In this document: positions 8,723 to 17,380 of the stretch, piece by piece
Position numbering within the stretch: the first letter of the stretch is position 1
How the letters are laid out: each line of letters starts with the position of its first letter
Origin: GCA-2712985 sp964515905
GTDB taxonomy: Bacteria > Pseudomonadota > Alphaproteobacteria > UBA7887
Direction: 5' to 3'
Length of the DNA stretch: 64,000 nt
Assembly (NCBI GenBank): GCA_964515905.1
Contig: CAZEWK010000024.1
Location: 56,829 to 120,828 of the forward strand
Translations under genes and position numbers: made by a program
The notes under the pieces: generated by a model
What the model was told of the DNA's origin: nothing
Databases searched by the model: none
What the model saw: the letters and a program-made list of their open reading frames with translations, nothing else

Positions 8723-9103
8723 TTATTTTGTATTGACTGCAATATAACCAATCACATCTATAATTTGGTCCGCCTTTTTGAGTCCTGGGAAAGCCATTTT
8801 ATTTCCCGGAATAAAATTCTTAGGATTCTGAAGGTAAGAAATAAGCGTATTCTCGTTCCATATGAGATCAGCTTCCTTCATTGCTTTTGAATACTTAAAC
8901 CCTTCAGCACCTCCTGCAGAGCGACCGATTATACCGAAAAGATTGGGACCAATCTTATGCTTCCCTCCCTCCTTTAGGGAGTGACACACTTTACACTTTC
9001 GAAAAACCTTTTCGCCCTTGGCTAGATCCTGTGCCACAGCCGCCGTCGCACTCACTAAAAATGAAACGCCAAATATGGCGGCAAGCAAATTGCGATAATT
9101 CAT
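8723..9103 (-). CDS. Periplasmic class I cytochrome c (c2/c550 type)
   Basis: 126-residue precursor with a signal peptide (hydrophobic about residues 5-22, cleavage likely after AVA-24). Haem is attached through C37-K-V-C40-H41, and the axial methionine is probably M103 in NKMAFPG. The GPNLFGIIGR region is typical of mitochondrial/c2-type cytochromes. It is an electron carrier and could accept electrons from a periplasm-facing dehydrogenase. It is a single gene with its own terminator, next to but separate from the cox cluster. Confidence 0.92.
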   Translation of the reverse strand: MNYRNLLAAIFGVSFLVSATAAVAQDLAKGEKVFRKCKVCHSLKEGGKHKIGPNLFGIIGRSAGGAEGFKYSKAMKEADLIWNENTLISYLQNPKNFIPGNKMAFPGLKKADQIIDVIGYIAVNTK

Positions 9104-9226
9104 TTCTGATAAATCCTATTCCTTCGTTGGAGTTATTTTAGATATTCATAATTGGGTTCAGGGCTCCCTTATCCGTAGCCAATCTATTAGGCAAACACGA
9201 TCCTTACAACCCGGTCTTTAGCAAGG

Positions 9227-9670
9227 TCAACAACCATTACAGGATACCAAGGGCAACTTTCTTGCAATCCAACCAGGTGCACGATCATTCCCAAACATTC
9301 CCTCGCTAATATCGTAAATGTTTGAAAACCCTTCTTTTTTTAACAATTCAGTGGCATACGCTGATCGACCACCGCTGGCACAAATCAAACCAAGAGCTTG
9401 GTTCTTATCACCCCCCGTCAGCGTCAAAACGTCCTCCAAAAATCGGGCCCTTACCCTTTTGATGACATTTTGCAAACTTACACCCCTGCTTTTATCTGGC
9501 ATTCCGGTTTTTCGCCATTCCGCGGGTCGTCGAATATCAACTATTGTCAATTGTCCGATCTTTGCGAGATTATAAGCGGAAGAAGCATCCAGTTCATCAG
9601 CAACCACCGGAAACGTGCTGAAGACTATGAGTAGAGGCACACATATGCTGATCCCAAACGACTTGACCAC
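9227..9670 (-). CDS. Exported rhodanese-like protein
   Basis: 147 residues with an N-terminal signal peptide (hydrophobic about residues 5-23, cleavage near VVA-DE) and one rhodanese domain. The active-site loop is CASGGRS and the substrate-side motif VDIRRPAEW is present. Periplasmic single-domain rhodaneses transfer sulfur or bind sulfur compounds; the acceptor is unknown. The gene starts with GTG at 9670 preceded by GGAG. The mature protein ends in a CNGC pair that could form a disulfide. It lies upstream of cytochrome c with a 123-base gap. Confidence 0.85.
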   Translation of the reverse strand: MVKSFGISICVPLLIVFSTFPVVADELDASSAYNLAKIGQLTIVDIRRPAEWRKTGMPDKSRGVSLQNVIKRVRARFLEDVLTLTGGDKNQALGLICASGGRSAYATELLKKEGFSNIYDISEGMFGNDRAPGWIARKLPLVSCNGC

Positions 9671-9695
9671 CCGTTATCTCCTCTTAACTAAACAA

Positions 9696-11063
9696 TTAAT
9701 CTAACAAAACACGAGGCAACCAAAGAGCCAATTGGGGGAACCATATTACTAGACCCAGCCCGATTAATTGAAGAGAAACAAACGGAATAATACCCCGATA
9801 GATTTGTTGCATTTTTACGTGGGGTGGCGCCACCCCCTTCATATAAAATAGCGCAAACCCAAAAGGCGGTGTCAAAAATGACGTTTGTAAATTGACCGCT
9901 AGTAATATTGCAATCCATGGAACGATATCAACCGCGTAAGGTATATGCGTCCCGAAATCCATGGTTTTCATTATGGGAGCGAAAAGTGGCAGAACAATGA
10001 GCGTGATTTCAATCCAGTCAAAGAAAAAACCAAGAAGAAACACCATGCCCATCATCAAAAACAACAGGCCCCAATCACCGAATCCGATATGCATGATGAA
10101 GTTATGCACCACATCATCACCACCCAGCACCCGATAGACATACGAAAAACAAGTAGCTCCAATAAATATACCAAAAATCATACCAATGGTGAGGGCAGAG
10201 CGGGTTAAAACGTCTTTGAGTACAACATAGTTTAATTTCCGATTCATAACTGCTAGCAAAAGTGCTCCTAATGCGCCAACACCAGCAGCCTCAGTCGGAG
10301 TAGCCCAACCAGCAAAAATTGAGCCCAGGACAAATACTATCAGCATGATAGGGGGCACAAAACTTCTCACAATCATAACAATCAGTTCGGATCGACTCTC
10401 CGGGCCCAAGGAATCTGGCAAAGGTGGAGCCAGGCTGGGATTAATTTTCGTCCGTGAATAAATATAAACCAAATACAGGCCCGCAAGCAGAAAACCAGGA
10501 AGGATGGCTGCTAAAAACAATGTTCCCACAGAAATCGAAAGCAGGTCAGCCATTATCACCAGCATAATACTCGGTGGAATCAGAATTCCCAGGGTCCCCG
10601 AAGCCGCTATGGTGCCAGTTGCTAGGGGCGTATCGTACCCACGATCGAGCATGACAGGTAGGGCTAAAAGGCTCATCATTACGACAGAGGCACCAATGAT
10701 CCCAGTAGTCGCAGCCATTATAGTACCCATAATCGTAACTGAGAGAGCTAGCCCTCCAGGTGTCCGTCGGAGCAAAACCTGGAGGCAATGCAGGAGATCA
10801 TTCGCCACGCCTGAGCGCTCTAACATAGTGCCCATAAAAATAAACATCGGTACCGCTACCAAAATCAAATTTTCAGCGGCAGTGCCCCAAATCCGGGAAA
10901 TTACGTTGAAAAAATAGATAAATTCAAAAACATCATAATGCATGCCTATGAAGCCAAACCCTATTCCGACGCCGCCCAAAACCCAAGCTACTGGGAAGCC
11001 ACTGAACAAAAGGAGCGCTAAGGCTATGAACATAAAAGCGGGCAACAAATAAACGAGATCCAT
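9696..11063 (-). CDS. dctM: TRAP transporter large permease (DctM)
   Basis: 455-residue membrane protein with about 12 hydrophobic segments and DctM-family stretches such as VAVPMFIFMGTMLERSGVA, TGIIGASVVMMSLLALPVM, GTLGILIPPSIMLVI and GWATPTEAAGVGALGA. With DctQ it forms the sodium-driven permease of a TRAP transporter for organic acids, amino acids or similar compounds. It lies four bases downstream of dctQ. No binding protein gene (dctP) is next to it, so the substrate cannot be guessed from context. Confidence 0.93.
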   Translation of the reverse strand: MDLVYLLPAFMFIALALLLFSGFPVAWVLGGVGIGFGFIGMHYDVFEFIYFFNVISRIWGTAAENLILVAVPMFIFMGTMLERSGVANDLLHCLQVLLRRTPGGLALSVTIMGTIMAATTGIIGASVVMMSLLALPVMLDRGYDTPLATGTIAASGTLGILIPPSIMLVIMADLLSISVGTLFLAAILPGFLLAGLYLVYIYSRTKINPSLAPPLPDSLGPESRSELIVMIVRSFVPPIMLIVFVLGSIFAGWATPTEAAGVGALGALLLAVMNRKLNYVVLKDVLTRSALTIGMIFGIFIGATCFSYVYRVLGGDDVVHNFIMHIGFGDWGLLFLMMGMVFLLGFFFDWIEITLIVLPLFAPIMKTMDFGTHIPYAVDIVPWIAILLAVNLQTSFLTPPFGFALFYMKGVAPPHVKMQQIYRGIIPFVSLQLIGLGLVIWFPQLALWLPRVLLD

Positions 11064-11067
11064 AGCT

Positions 11068-11799
11068 TTACTCCGTGTTAGACCGGGTCAAGCCGTCAAC
11101 ATCGGGTGCCGGCACTTCCACAGTATTCGTTGGACCCAATTGGCCCACTTGTTGCTTCTCCTTCGCTTCTTCAGGAAGTCGCAGTTCGGGTGCAATACTC
11201 TGCGCTTCGCGGCTCAACGCCTCCGGTCCAAAAAGGAATACCAAATTGCGGAACAGTACCCCCATTGCCGCAATAAACAGTAGGACCATGCCCAAAGGAA
11301 CAAAGGACTTAATGATCCAGCGATGGCTGAGCCCCGTTAATGCTGACGAGACTTCATTCACCTGGAATGAACGCTCCGCAAAATTGAAACCAAAACGAAA
11401 CAGCAGATAGCTATACGGCACAATAAATGCGATGATCCCAATCACTTCCAACCAGGATTTCGTCTGCGTACTAAACTTCTCTCGCACGATTTCAATCCGC
11501 ACATGAGAATTCTTGACATAACCAAACCCCATACATAACAGAAACAGTGCTGCGTGCAGATGCCACTCCATTTCCTGAAACTTAGTAGACGTAAAATAAC
11601 TATCAATCAGATTTGCTCCGCCTTCCATGCCACTGGCAATAAAAAGGTCCTTTGCACTAGTTAACAGGCCAAATTTGCGGGTTACTACATCAATGATAAT
11701 CACCATCATCATTGGAACTAGTAGCCATGCCGCAGTGCGACCTATAACCGTTTGAAACCGGTCGATAGCGCGACTAGCTGCCAGTAATTGCTGCATCAT
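11068..11799 (-). CDS. dctQ: TRAP transporter small permease (DctQ)
   Basis: 243-residue protein with four hydrophobic helices, matching the DctQ family; FVPLGMVLLFIAAMGVLFRN is the last. It is the small membrane subunit that scaffolds DctM in a TRAP transporter. A hydrophilic C-terminal tail of roughly 55 residues is longer than in minimal DctQ proteins. It is the first gene of a two-gene leftward operon; the 190 bases upstream, shared with a divergent MFS gene, probably hold promoters for both. Confidence 0.88.
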   Translation of the reverse strand: MMQQLLAASRAIDRFQTVIGRTAAWLLVPMMMVIIIDVVTRKFGLLTSAKDLFIASGMEGGANLIDSYFTSTKFQEMEWHLHAALFLLCMGFGYVKNSHVRIEIVREKFSTQTKSWLEVIGIIAFIVPYSYLLFRFGFNFAERSFQVNEVSSALTGLSHRWIIKSFVPLGMVLLFIAAMGVLFRNLVFLFGPEALSREAQSIAPELRLPEEAKEKQQVGQLGPTNTVEVPAPDVDGLTRSNTE

Positions 11800-11989
11800 A
11801 ATGCTCCTCAGGTCATCCTATCGCCTTCGCAAACAGCCCACACCCAACGGACCTAAATAGCGCGGAGGCTCACTAAGACTTGTCACCACTAATGGCGGCG
11901 CATTGTTTCAGGGCCGCCGACAGAACACAACAGTATTATTTTGAATTTCATTATTTTGGATTTCATTAATTGTGTCATACTGACTTGGA

Positions 11990-13294
11990 GTGATTAAACA
12001 CTTCCTTAAAACCTTTTCTTATTTAGTTCCCAATAAACTAGGCTTGAAAATTATCGTGACAACACGTACGCATTTGCTAGCGATGGTCTCCGCTCTGTTT
12101 CTAGCTTTTTTGATCAGTCATTTCTATCGAGCCTCAGTGGGTGTTTTGGGCCCTACCTTTATGAGGGAGATGGATCTGTCGGCGGAGGCTCTTGGCATAC
12201 TTGGTGGAACCTATTTTATAGTATTTGCAGTAGCTCAAATTCCCTGCGGCATACTCTTAGATCATTACGGACCCCGTTTAATCAATACAGTGCTTTTGCT
12301 TATAGCTGCTGCAGGAGCGGTTGTCTTTGCTTTATCTAACGGTCCTACTGCGCTGATCCTTGGTAGAGGCATCATTGGATTAGGTTGTGCAACCTGTTTT
12401 ATGGGCACTTTGGTTATATTATCGCGATGGTTCCCCCCAAACCGGTTTCCTATTATGACCGCACTTGCGAGTGCTGTAGGAGGAAGCGGCGCCTTGATAG
12501 CTACCACTCCACTCGCCATAGTGGCGTCATGGGTCGGTTGGCGGGGTACATTCCTTGTTATTGGCTTGGTCACTCTATTTGTTGCTGCATTTACCTGGTT
12601 AGTTGTCCGTGATGCACCTGAACAATTAAAGCCTCAAATTAGATCCGACGAAAATCTTATCAACGCTATTCGCGGTGTCCGCAAAGTAGCTTTGAATGGA
12701 CAATTAGCACTCCTGTTGCCTCTAAACACCGTAGCCTATGGCTCGATTATGCTGATACTGGGACTTTGGGGCACCCCATACCTTCAAGATGTTCACGGAC
12801 TAAACACAGTAAACGCATCCACACTTCTAATGGTAATGGCACTAAGTAGCATGCTTGGTGGGCTCATATATGCCTGGCTAGCCTCTCGCATACATTCAAT
12901 TAAGCGATTGGTTTTATTGGGAAGCATACTTTCCACTTCGATTTTTGCACTGCTGGCGATACTTCCTTCGACGAATTTCTATCTCTTATTCTTATTATTT
13001 TTAATTCATGGCTTATTCGGAGCATACCCTGTTTTGATTATTAGTCATGTGCGGATGATTGTACCCAACGTTTTAATGGGGCGTGGCTTGACACTCTCAA
13101 ATCTATTCAGCTTTGGCGGAGTTGGTTTGATGCAACTAATCAGTGGTTGGGTCATTGGCAATTTTGCAGTAACAAATGGTGTCCGTACGCCAGAAGCTTA
13201 TTCAACCTTGTTTCTTTCGGTCGCCTTAATTTCCGGCGTAGCAATCTCCGTTTATGCATGGATTAGGGATCCCCATTTAAAGTCATCGGCATAA
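11990..13294 (+). CDS. Major facilitator superfamily transporter
   Basis: 12-TM MFS permease of 434 residues or fewer. The first helix carries FLAFLISHFYRASVGVLGP, and the loop between helices 2 and 3 has GILLDHYGPRLIN, the MFS signature with R replaced. It resembles sugar-acid/nitrate-type MFS proteins, but the substrate is unknown. The start is uncertain: the GTG at 11990 has GGAG too close, and a GTG at 12056 or ATG at 12153-region codons would remove a non-hydrophobic leader. It is transcribed divergently from the TRAP genes and converges on an SDR gene three bases after its stop. Confidence 0.82.
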   Translation: MIKHFLKTFSYLVPNKLGLKIIVTTRTHLLAMVSALFLAFLISHFYRASVGVLGPTFMREMDLSAEALGILGGTYFIVFAVAQIPCGILLDHYGPRLINTVLLLIAAAGAVVFALSNGPTALILGRGIIGLGCATCFMGTLVILSRWFPPNRFPIMTALASAVGGSGALIATTPLAIVASWVGWRGTFLVIGLVTLFVAAFTWLVVRDAPEQLKPQIRSDENLINAIRGVRKVALNGQLALLLPLNTVAYGSIMLILGLWGTPYLQDVHGLNTVNASTLLMVMALSSMLGGLIYAWLASRIHSIKRLVLLGSILSTSIFALLAILPSTNFYLLFLLFLIHGLFGAYPVLIISHVRMIVPNVLMGRGLTLSNLFSFGGVGLMQLISGWVIGNFAVTNGVRTPEAYSTLFLSVALISGVAISVYAWIRDPHLKSSA

Positions 13295-13297
13295 AAT

Positions 13298-14017
13298 TTA
13301 AATTGCATTATGCTTGGGTAACACCATGACTTTGGGCACTAGCACGTGAGGAGGTTGCAAAACGGTATGAAGAACAATCTCTGCAATATCCTCTGGTTGC
13401 AGTGGATCTTCTAGTCCGATCATGTCCTTTGGATGAGTTTCAAAATGATTATGCAGATCCGTCATAACCAAACCGGGCTCAATACAAATTATCTTGACAT
13501 TAGTATCGGCCAACTCAAGACGCATTGCTTCTGACAAAGCTTCGACAGCATACTTCGTTGCGCTATATGCACCCGCATTCGCTCGTACTTTAGTGCCAAG
13601 TACACTGGATGTATTTATAATTTGGCCAGAATTTTGTTGGAAGAAATGTTTAACAAAAACATGTGCCACTCGAAACGCCGCCTCAATATTGACTCGTACC
13701 ATCGAGACAACGTGATCGATCTCAATCTCATGCGCTGCACCACTCCACATGACACCCGCATTGTTAGCAACAATGTCGCAACGTCCAAATTCATCCAGTG
13801 CTCGGCCGAGGAGCTGGTCCGCAAAGGCTGGCTCAGTAATATCACCAGCCATTATAGAAAGTCCTTCATGAGACCCTAATTTTTTCAATTTTTCAATTCG
13901 TTTGCCAGTAGCAAGTACCTTTGCACCTGCATTCAGAAAAGATTGAGTTATTGCGGCTCCAATTCCACTACCCGAGCCAGTCACCACAGCAACTTGGCCT
14001 GTGAGATTGTCTAACAT
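13298..14017 (-). CDS. SDR-family oxidoreductase (YdfG-like)
   Basis: 239-residue classical short-chain dehydrogenase. It has the nucleotide motif VTGSGSGIGAAI, a NNAGVM motif, catalytic serine in INTSSVLG and the YSATKYAVEAL active site. The C-terminal half resembles NADP-dependent 3-hydroxy acid or clavaldehyde-type dehydrogenases (EPGLVMTDL). It is monocistronic and its 3' end nearly touches the convergent MFS gene. The substrate is unknown. Confidence 0.87.
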   Translation of the reverse strand: MLDNLTGQVAVVTGSGSGIGAAITQSFLNAGAKVLATGKRIEKLKKLGSHEGLSIMAGDITEPAFADQLLGRALDEFGRCDIVANNAGVMWSGAAHEIEIDHVVSMVRVNIEAAFRVAHVFVKHFFQQNSGQIINTSSVLGTKVRANAGAYSATKYAVEALSEAMRLELADTNVKIICIEPGLVMTDLHNHFETHPKDMIGLEDPLQPEDIAEIVLHTVLQPPHVLVPKVMVLPKHNAI

Positions 14018-14212
14018 GAGATTGTTCCTCCAGCACTAATGAGCATAATTTTAACCGAGGCAAAAGTTCCTATCTTACCAGAATAATTACTGAGTAAATA
14101 TTTTTGCAATCGCAGATAACATATACTTCTGTTAGGATTACAATAATTAACTCCAATTATATAACATTTATCCTATAAATGGATCGTACAGATTTCTATT
14201 GGGAATATACAA

Positions 14213-14959
14213 ATGAGTGCATATGAAGGAATCCGTTTGGCTCGAGAGAATCTAGCTGCAGCATACCAAATTGCCAATAAATTCGAATTTAACGAAGGAA
14301 TTGACAATCATTTCACGCTGGCGGTACCCGAACAGAACGATCAATTCCTCCTTATTCCATACGGATTGCACTGGTCAGAGGTGACGGCGAGCTCCCTCTT
14401 GGTTGTAAACGCCAAAGGGGAAAAACTGGAAGGGGAAGGGTTTGTGGAGCCAACCGCTTTTCATATCCATAGTTCTATACACTCTGCACGCCCAGATGCG
14501 GCATGCGTTATGCACTGCCATCCCCCTTACCCACTAGCTCTTTGCATGATTGAAGATGGTCGCCTAGAATTTGCGGATCAAAATGCATGCCGATTTTTTG
14601 ACAGAATAGCCTATGATGATGATTACAGTGGAGGTGCGTTGGACGAGGAGGAGGGAACTCGAATTGCTCACGCGCTAGGGGACAAAGACATTTTGTTTAT
14701 GGCTAATCATGGAATCACCGTGACCGGCAATAGCGTTGCCCATGCCTGGGAGCAACTTTATTTTCTCAATCGAGCCTGCTATGCCCAAATACTGGCTATG
14801 TCCACTGGTCGTCCTCTCAAGAAAATACCCGAATCCATGGTCCAGTCCGTCCGCCAAGAAATTGATTCGGCCGGTTCTGGGGCCGCTGCAAATTACCATC
14901 GCCACTTTGAAGCATTAAAACGATTGATTGCGTTAGAACAACCAAATTACAAGAATTGA
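14213..14959 (+). CDS. Class II aldolase/adducin family protein
   Basis: 248-residue protein of the class II aldolase/adducin fold. Zinc-ligand histidines are visible in HIHSSIHSARPDAACVMHCHPP and ANHGITVTG. Members include fuculose-phosphate aldolase, ribulose-phosphate 4-epimerase and many decarboxylase-like proteins, and the length fits the uncharacterised group often found beside SDR and transporter genes. It runs divergently from one SDR gene and converges on another, so it may act with them on a hydroxy-acid substrate, but this is inference. Confidence 0.85.
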   Translation: MSAYEGIRLARENLAAAYQIANKFEFNEGIDNHFTLAVPEQNDQFLLIPYGLHWSEVTASSLLVVNAKGEKLEGEGFVEPTAFHIHSSIHSARPDAACVMHCHPPYPLALCMIEDGRLEFADQNACRFFDRIAYDDDYSGGALDEEEGTRIAHALGDKDILFMANHGITVTGNSVAHAWEQLYFLNRACYAQILAMSTGRPLKKIPESMVQSVRQEIDSAGSGAAANYHRHFEALKRLIALEQPNYKN

Positions 14960-14984
14960 TAAAAGAGTTGGGGCCAGTTGCGCC

Positions 14985-15773
14985 CTAAATAGCGGTCCAT
15001 CCCCCATCAACAGCGAGAATGTGTCCAGTAACCATACTTGACGCTGGGCTTGCCAAGAAAAGGAATGGCCCTGCCAACTCCTCTGGCTCAGCAAATCGAC
15101 CCATAGGAGTCCGTTCAATCACAATTCTCGTTCGCTCTTCGTCAGAGCGCAAAGGGGCTGTCAGGTTAGTTTTCACAAATGTAGGGGCAATAGCATTTAC
15201 TCTAACCCCATGCGACGCCCATTCTGCTGCGAGAGCGCGGGTCATGTTTACCACTGCTCCCTTGGTCGCGTGATATGGAAAATTTGGATAAAACCCGCCG
15301 CCGACTAGCCCCATGATCGAAGCTAAATTAATAATAGACCCTTTTTGTTGACGCAGCATATGATGTCCGACCTCCCGCGAGCACAAAAATACTTGTGTCT
15401 GATTTATTTGCACAATCTTATCCCACACCTCAAGGGGCAAGTCTTCAGTAGGCTCTCGATGAGCGGACCCTGCATTATTCACTAAAATATCAATTTTCTC
15501 GTGTTTGGTCGCTACTCTACTAATCACATCGATAATCTGATCATTGTCCATAACATCCAGATGCCAAGGATCCGCAGAACCCCCAGATTTTTCGATTTCT
15601 CGGACTACGTTTTTTGCAAGCTGGGCATCAAGGTCAGAAACACAAACGTGTGCACCTGCTTCGGCATAAGTCAAAGCTGCGATACGACCTAGACCATCTC
15701 CCGATCCCGTAACTAGGGCGATCTCATTATCCAATCTAAATTGAGCAAATGCAGAAAATCCGTTGCTAGACAT
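14985..15773 (-). CDS. SDR-family oxidoreductase
   Basis: 262-residue classical SDR. It has cofactor motif VTGSGDGLGRI, an acidic residue after strand 2 (SDLDAQ) suggesting NAD use, NNAGSAH, catalytic serine in INLASIMG and YHATKGAVV. The C-terminal region MVTGHILAVDGGWTAI is typical of gluconate/sorbitol dehydrogenase-like SDRs. It converges with the class II aldolase-like gene. The substrate is not identifiable. Confidence 0.87.
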   Translation of the reverse strand: MSSNGFSAFAQFRLDNEIALVTGSGDGLGRIAALTYAEAGAHVCVSDLDAQLAKNVVREIEKSGGSADPWHLDVMDNDQIIDVISRVATKHEKIDILVNNAGSAHREPTEDLPLEVWDKIVQINQTQVFLCSREVGHHMLRQQKGSIINLASIMGLVGGGFYPNFPYHATKGAVVNMTRALAAEWASHGVRVNAIAPTFVKTNLTAPLRSDEERTRIVIERTPMGRFAEPEELAGPFLFLASPASSMVTGHILAVDGGWTAI

Positions 15774-16114
15774 GTAGCGTACTCCCCTAGCAGCATCTCA
15801 TACACAATGTGGCTTGCACCAAACACATCACTGACTACGATGGGTCACCAGAACCCCCGCTGCTTCAATATTAGTTACAGTTAATCGTCACTATTTCCGT
15901 GTGTCTGCACAACACAGCGATTCTGTGCTGCATCAAAATCTCCCGGGCATAATACCTGTATCGGATTAAAGACGTTCCGATAGTCTTGGCACGAACTTAG
16001 CAATAACATCAACACAGGTATTAAAACTCTAACTTTGCTAAACATTTGTTCACCACATGATGAGGCGCAATTATTCCAGTAAACTTACAGACATTTAAAT
16101 CGAATAATATATCT
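15774..16114 (-). other. Intergenic region, no gene recognised
   Basis: About 340 bases between an SDR gene and mmcB, both leftward. I see no convincing coding frame. It holds a 10-base perfect inverted repeat (TAATACCTGT at 15950-15959 and its complement at 16014-16023, 54 bases apart) and a short CACAG/CTGTG hairpin at 15913-15927. The promoter of the SDR gene should lie at its left end. Confidence 0.5.
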
Positions 16115-16615
16115 TCAGAAACCAGCGAAATGCCGCTCACGCTTCCATAGTCGGACTCCTGCGGTACGAGCAAATTGCATGATTTGGCGGCTTCTTCTGG
16201 CAGATGGCATAGGGCAACGGGTACTGGATCGGATAATTTCTCCCGCGAAACGGTCTGCAACAATTAATCCTGTGTCATTCGGTACAATTTGTAACGGAAA
16301 ATCAACCGGTACCGCAAAATAGAAATCGTCGCAGAAATCCCGGTATTCGAACCATTTATGGTCAGACTGCAAATCAGCTCGGCTTGTCTTAATTTCTACA
16401 ATGCTAAATCTTCCGCGTCTGTCTAATCCAACGACGTCTGCTCGCCGACCCGAAGCAAGTCGCATTTCCGTAATAGAGGAATACCCTAAGTCATAAAATA
16501 AATTTCGGACGCCATTCGCTACTTCCGTGGCGTTACTAGGTAGTCCGATGGCCTTGGTTGAATGTGGAAGTTTCTGTTCCGCAATCCCATCGGACGAAAA
16601 AAGCGAGTGCTGCAT
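16115..16615 (-). CDS. mmcB: MmcB-family DNA repair protein
   Basis: 166-residue protein matching MmcB, an alphaproteobacterial SOS/DNA-damage protein with a PD-(D/E)XK nuclease-like fold. Recognisable stretches are MRLASGRRADVVGLDRRGRFSIVEIKTSRAD, where the E and K of the nuclease core sit in VEIKTS (quoted in parts), then YRDFCDDFYFAVPVDFP and GLIVADRFAGEI. In Caulobacter it takes part in damage-tolerant DNA synthesis. It is probably monocistronic. Its presence is one of the better clues that the host is an alphaproteobacterium. Confidence 0.9.
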   Translation of the reverse strand: MQHSLFSSDGIAEQKLPHSTKAIGLPSNATEVANGVRNLFYDLGYSSITEMRLASGRRADVVGLDRRGRFSIVEIKTSRADLQSDHKWFEYRDFCDDFYFAVPVDFPLQIVPNDTGLIVADRFAGEIIRSSTRCPMPSARRSRQIMQFARTAGVRLWKRERHFAGF

Positions 16616-16657
16616 ACGTAATACCCCACAGCCCCGAACTACATCAGATCGTAATAT

Positions 16658-16786
16658 TTATAGAAGAAACAGGGCTAATAGCACTAAAAGAGCTATGACG
16701 CCCGCAGTTCCATATATCGTTAGTTTTATAAAACTAGCCCAACCTTGGCGGTGCTCTTCCGTATACTGGTCAAGATCAAAACTCAT
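16658..16786 (-). CDS. aa3-type cytochrome c oxidase subunit IV
   Basis: A 42-residue protein: a short polar N-terminus (MSFDLDQYTEEHRQGWASF) followed by one transmembrane helix to the end. This matches the small bacterial aa3-type oxidase subunit IV, a peripheral single-helix subunit found in alphaproteobacteria, whose signature is an acidic, histidine-containing N-terminus leading into W-x-x-F. The gene lies 42 bases upstream of mmcB, on the same strand, away from the other oxidase genes, as is common. It is easy to miss because of its size. Confidence 0.82.
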   Translation of the reverse strand: MSFDLDQYTEEHRQGWASFIKLTIYGTAGVIALLVLLALFLL

Positions 16787-16890
16787 CAGGCCTCATCCCC
16801 CAAAACTATTTCCAAAAAAACTAGAAATACCTAACACTAAACTGTGAAGCAAGTAGTCGCTTCTTATCGTTAGAGCTTTTGCCGTTATGT

Positions 16891-17376
16891 TTATTGCACA
16901 ATCTCCCGGACGTCGTCCATTTGATAGTAATATCCGGTCCAATCCTTGGTGAGTATTTTAAAAACCCCAGTCACTACTACGGGTTCAGTCGTAAATTCTA
17001 GTGGTTCCTGGCAATTAAGCTCGACAAACCCCTCCGGTCCCGAAGGGAGACAAAAAGGGCAGTGCGGCGAATTAAGACTAAGCAACTGCCTCTGTCCGTA
17101 GCTATCGAGTGGAAGCACGAACCCCACCATTGTAATCCGTTCTCCATCAAGCTTACGGATTTCTTCTGAGTAATCCGGAACAAGATCGTTGTCATCGAAT
17201 ACTAAATCAACTTTGGACAACACATCCCAGGAAACTGCCCCATCCACTTCAGGCAGGGGGACCGCAGCATAACCACCGTCCGCCCAGGGGTTTGTATTGC
17301 TTTGGGCCAACAAGGGACCACTTGAAGGAGCCAAAAGTATTGATGCCACAATAGTTAACAAACAAATACGGAACAT
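16891..17376 (-). CDS. DUF3299 exported protein of an ABC-transporter operon
   Basis: 161-residue protein with a signal peptide (cleavage near LLA-QS, residue 25) and a DUF3299 domain. Visible features are SWDVLSKVDL, a hydrophobic strand ITMVGFVLPLD, and the cysteine pair CPFCLPSGPEGF near residue 106. It starts four bases after a LolC/MacB-like permease gene. DUF3299 proteins accompany such ABC systems in several proteobacteria, including what I recall as the zinc-regulated zrg cluster of Vibrio, so a metal-related role is possible but not shown. Confidence 0.78.
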   Translation of the reverse strand: MFRICLLTIVASILLAPSSGPLLAQSNTNPWADGGYAAVPLPEVDGAVSWDVLSKVDLVFDDNDLVPDYSEEIRKLDGERITMVGFVLPLDSYGQRQLLSLNSPHCPFCLPSGPEGFVELNCQEPLEFTTEPVVVTGVFKILTKDWTGYYYQMDDVREIVQ

Positions 17377-17380
17377 AAGT

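Noticed and set aside
11940..11990. Sigma-70 promoter before the MFS gene (TTGGAT with CATACT)
   Set aside because: The spacing of 14 bases is too short for a convincing promoter.
16021..16263. Leftward reading frame of 80 codons overlapping mmcB
   Set aside because: It overlaps a well-supported gene in another frame and shows no protein features of its own.
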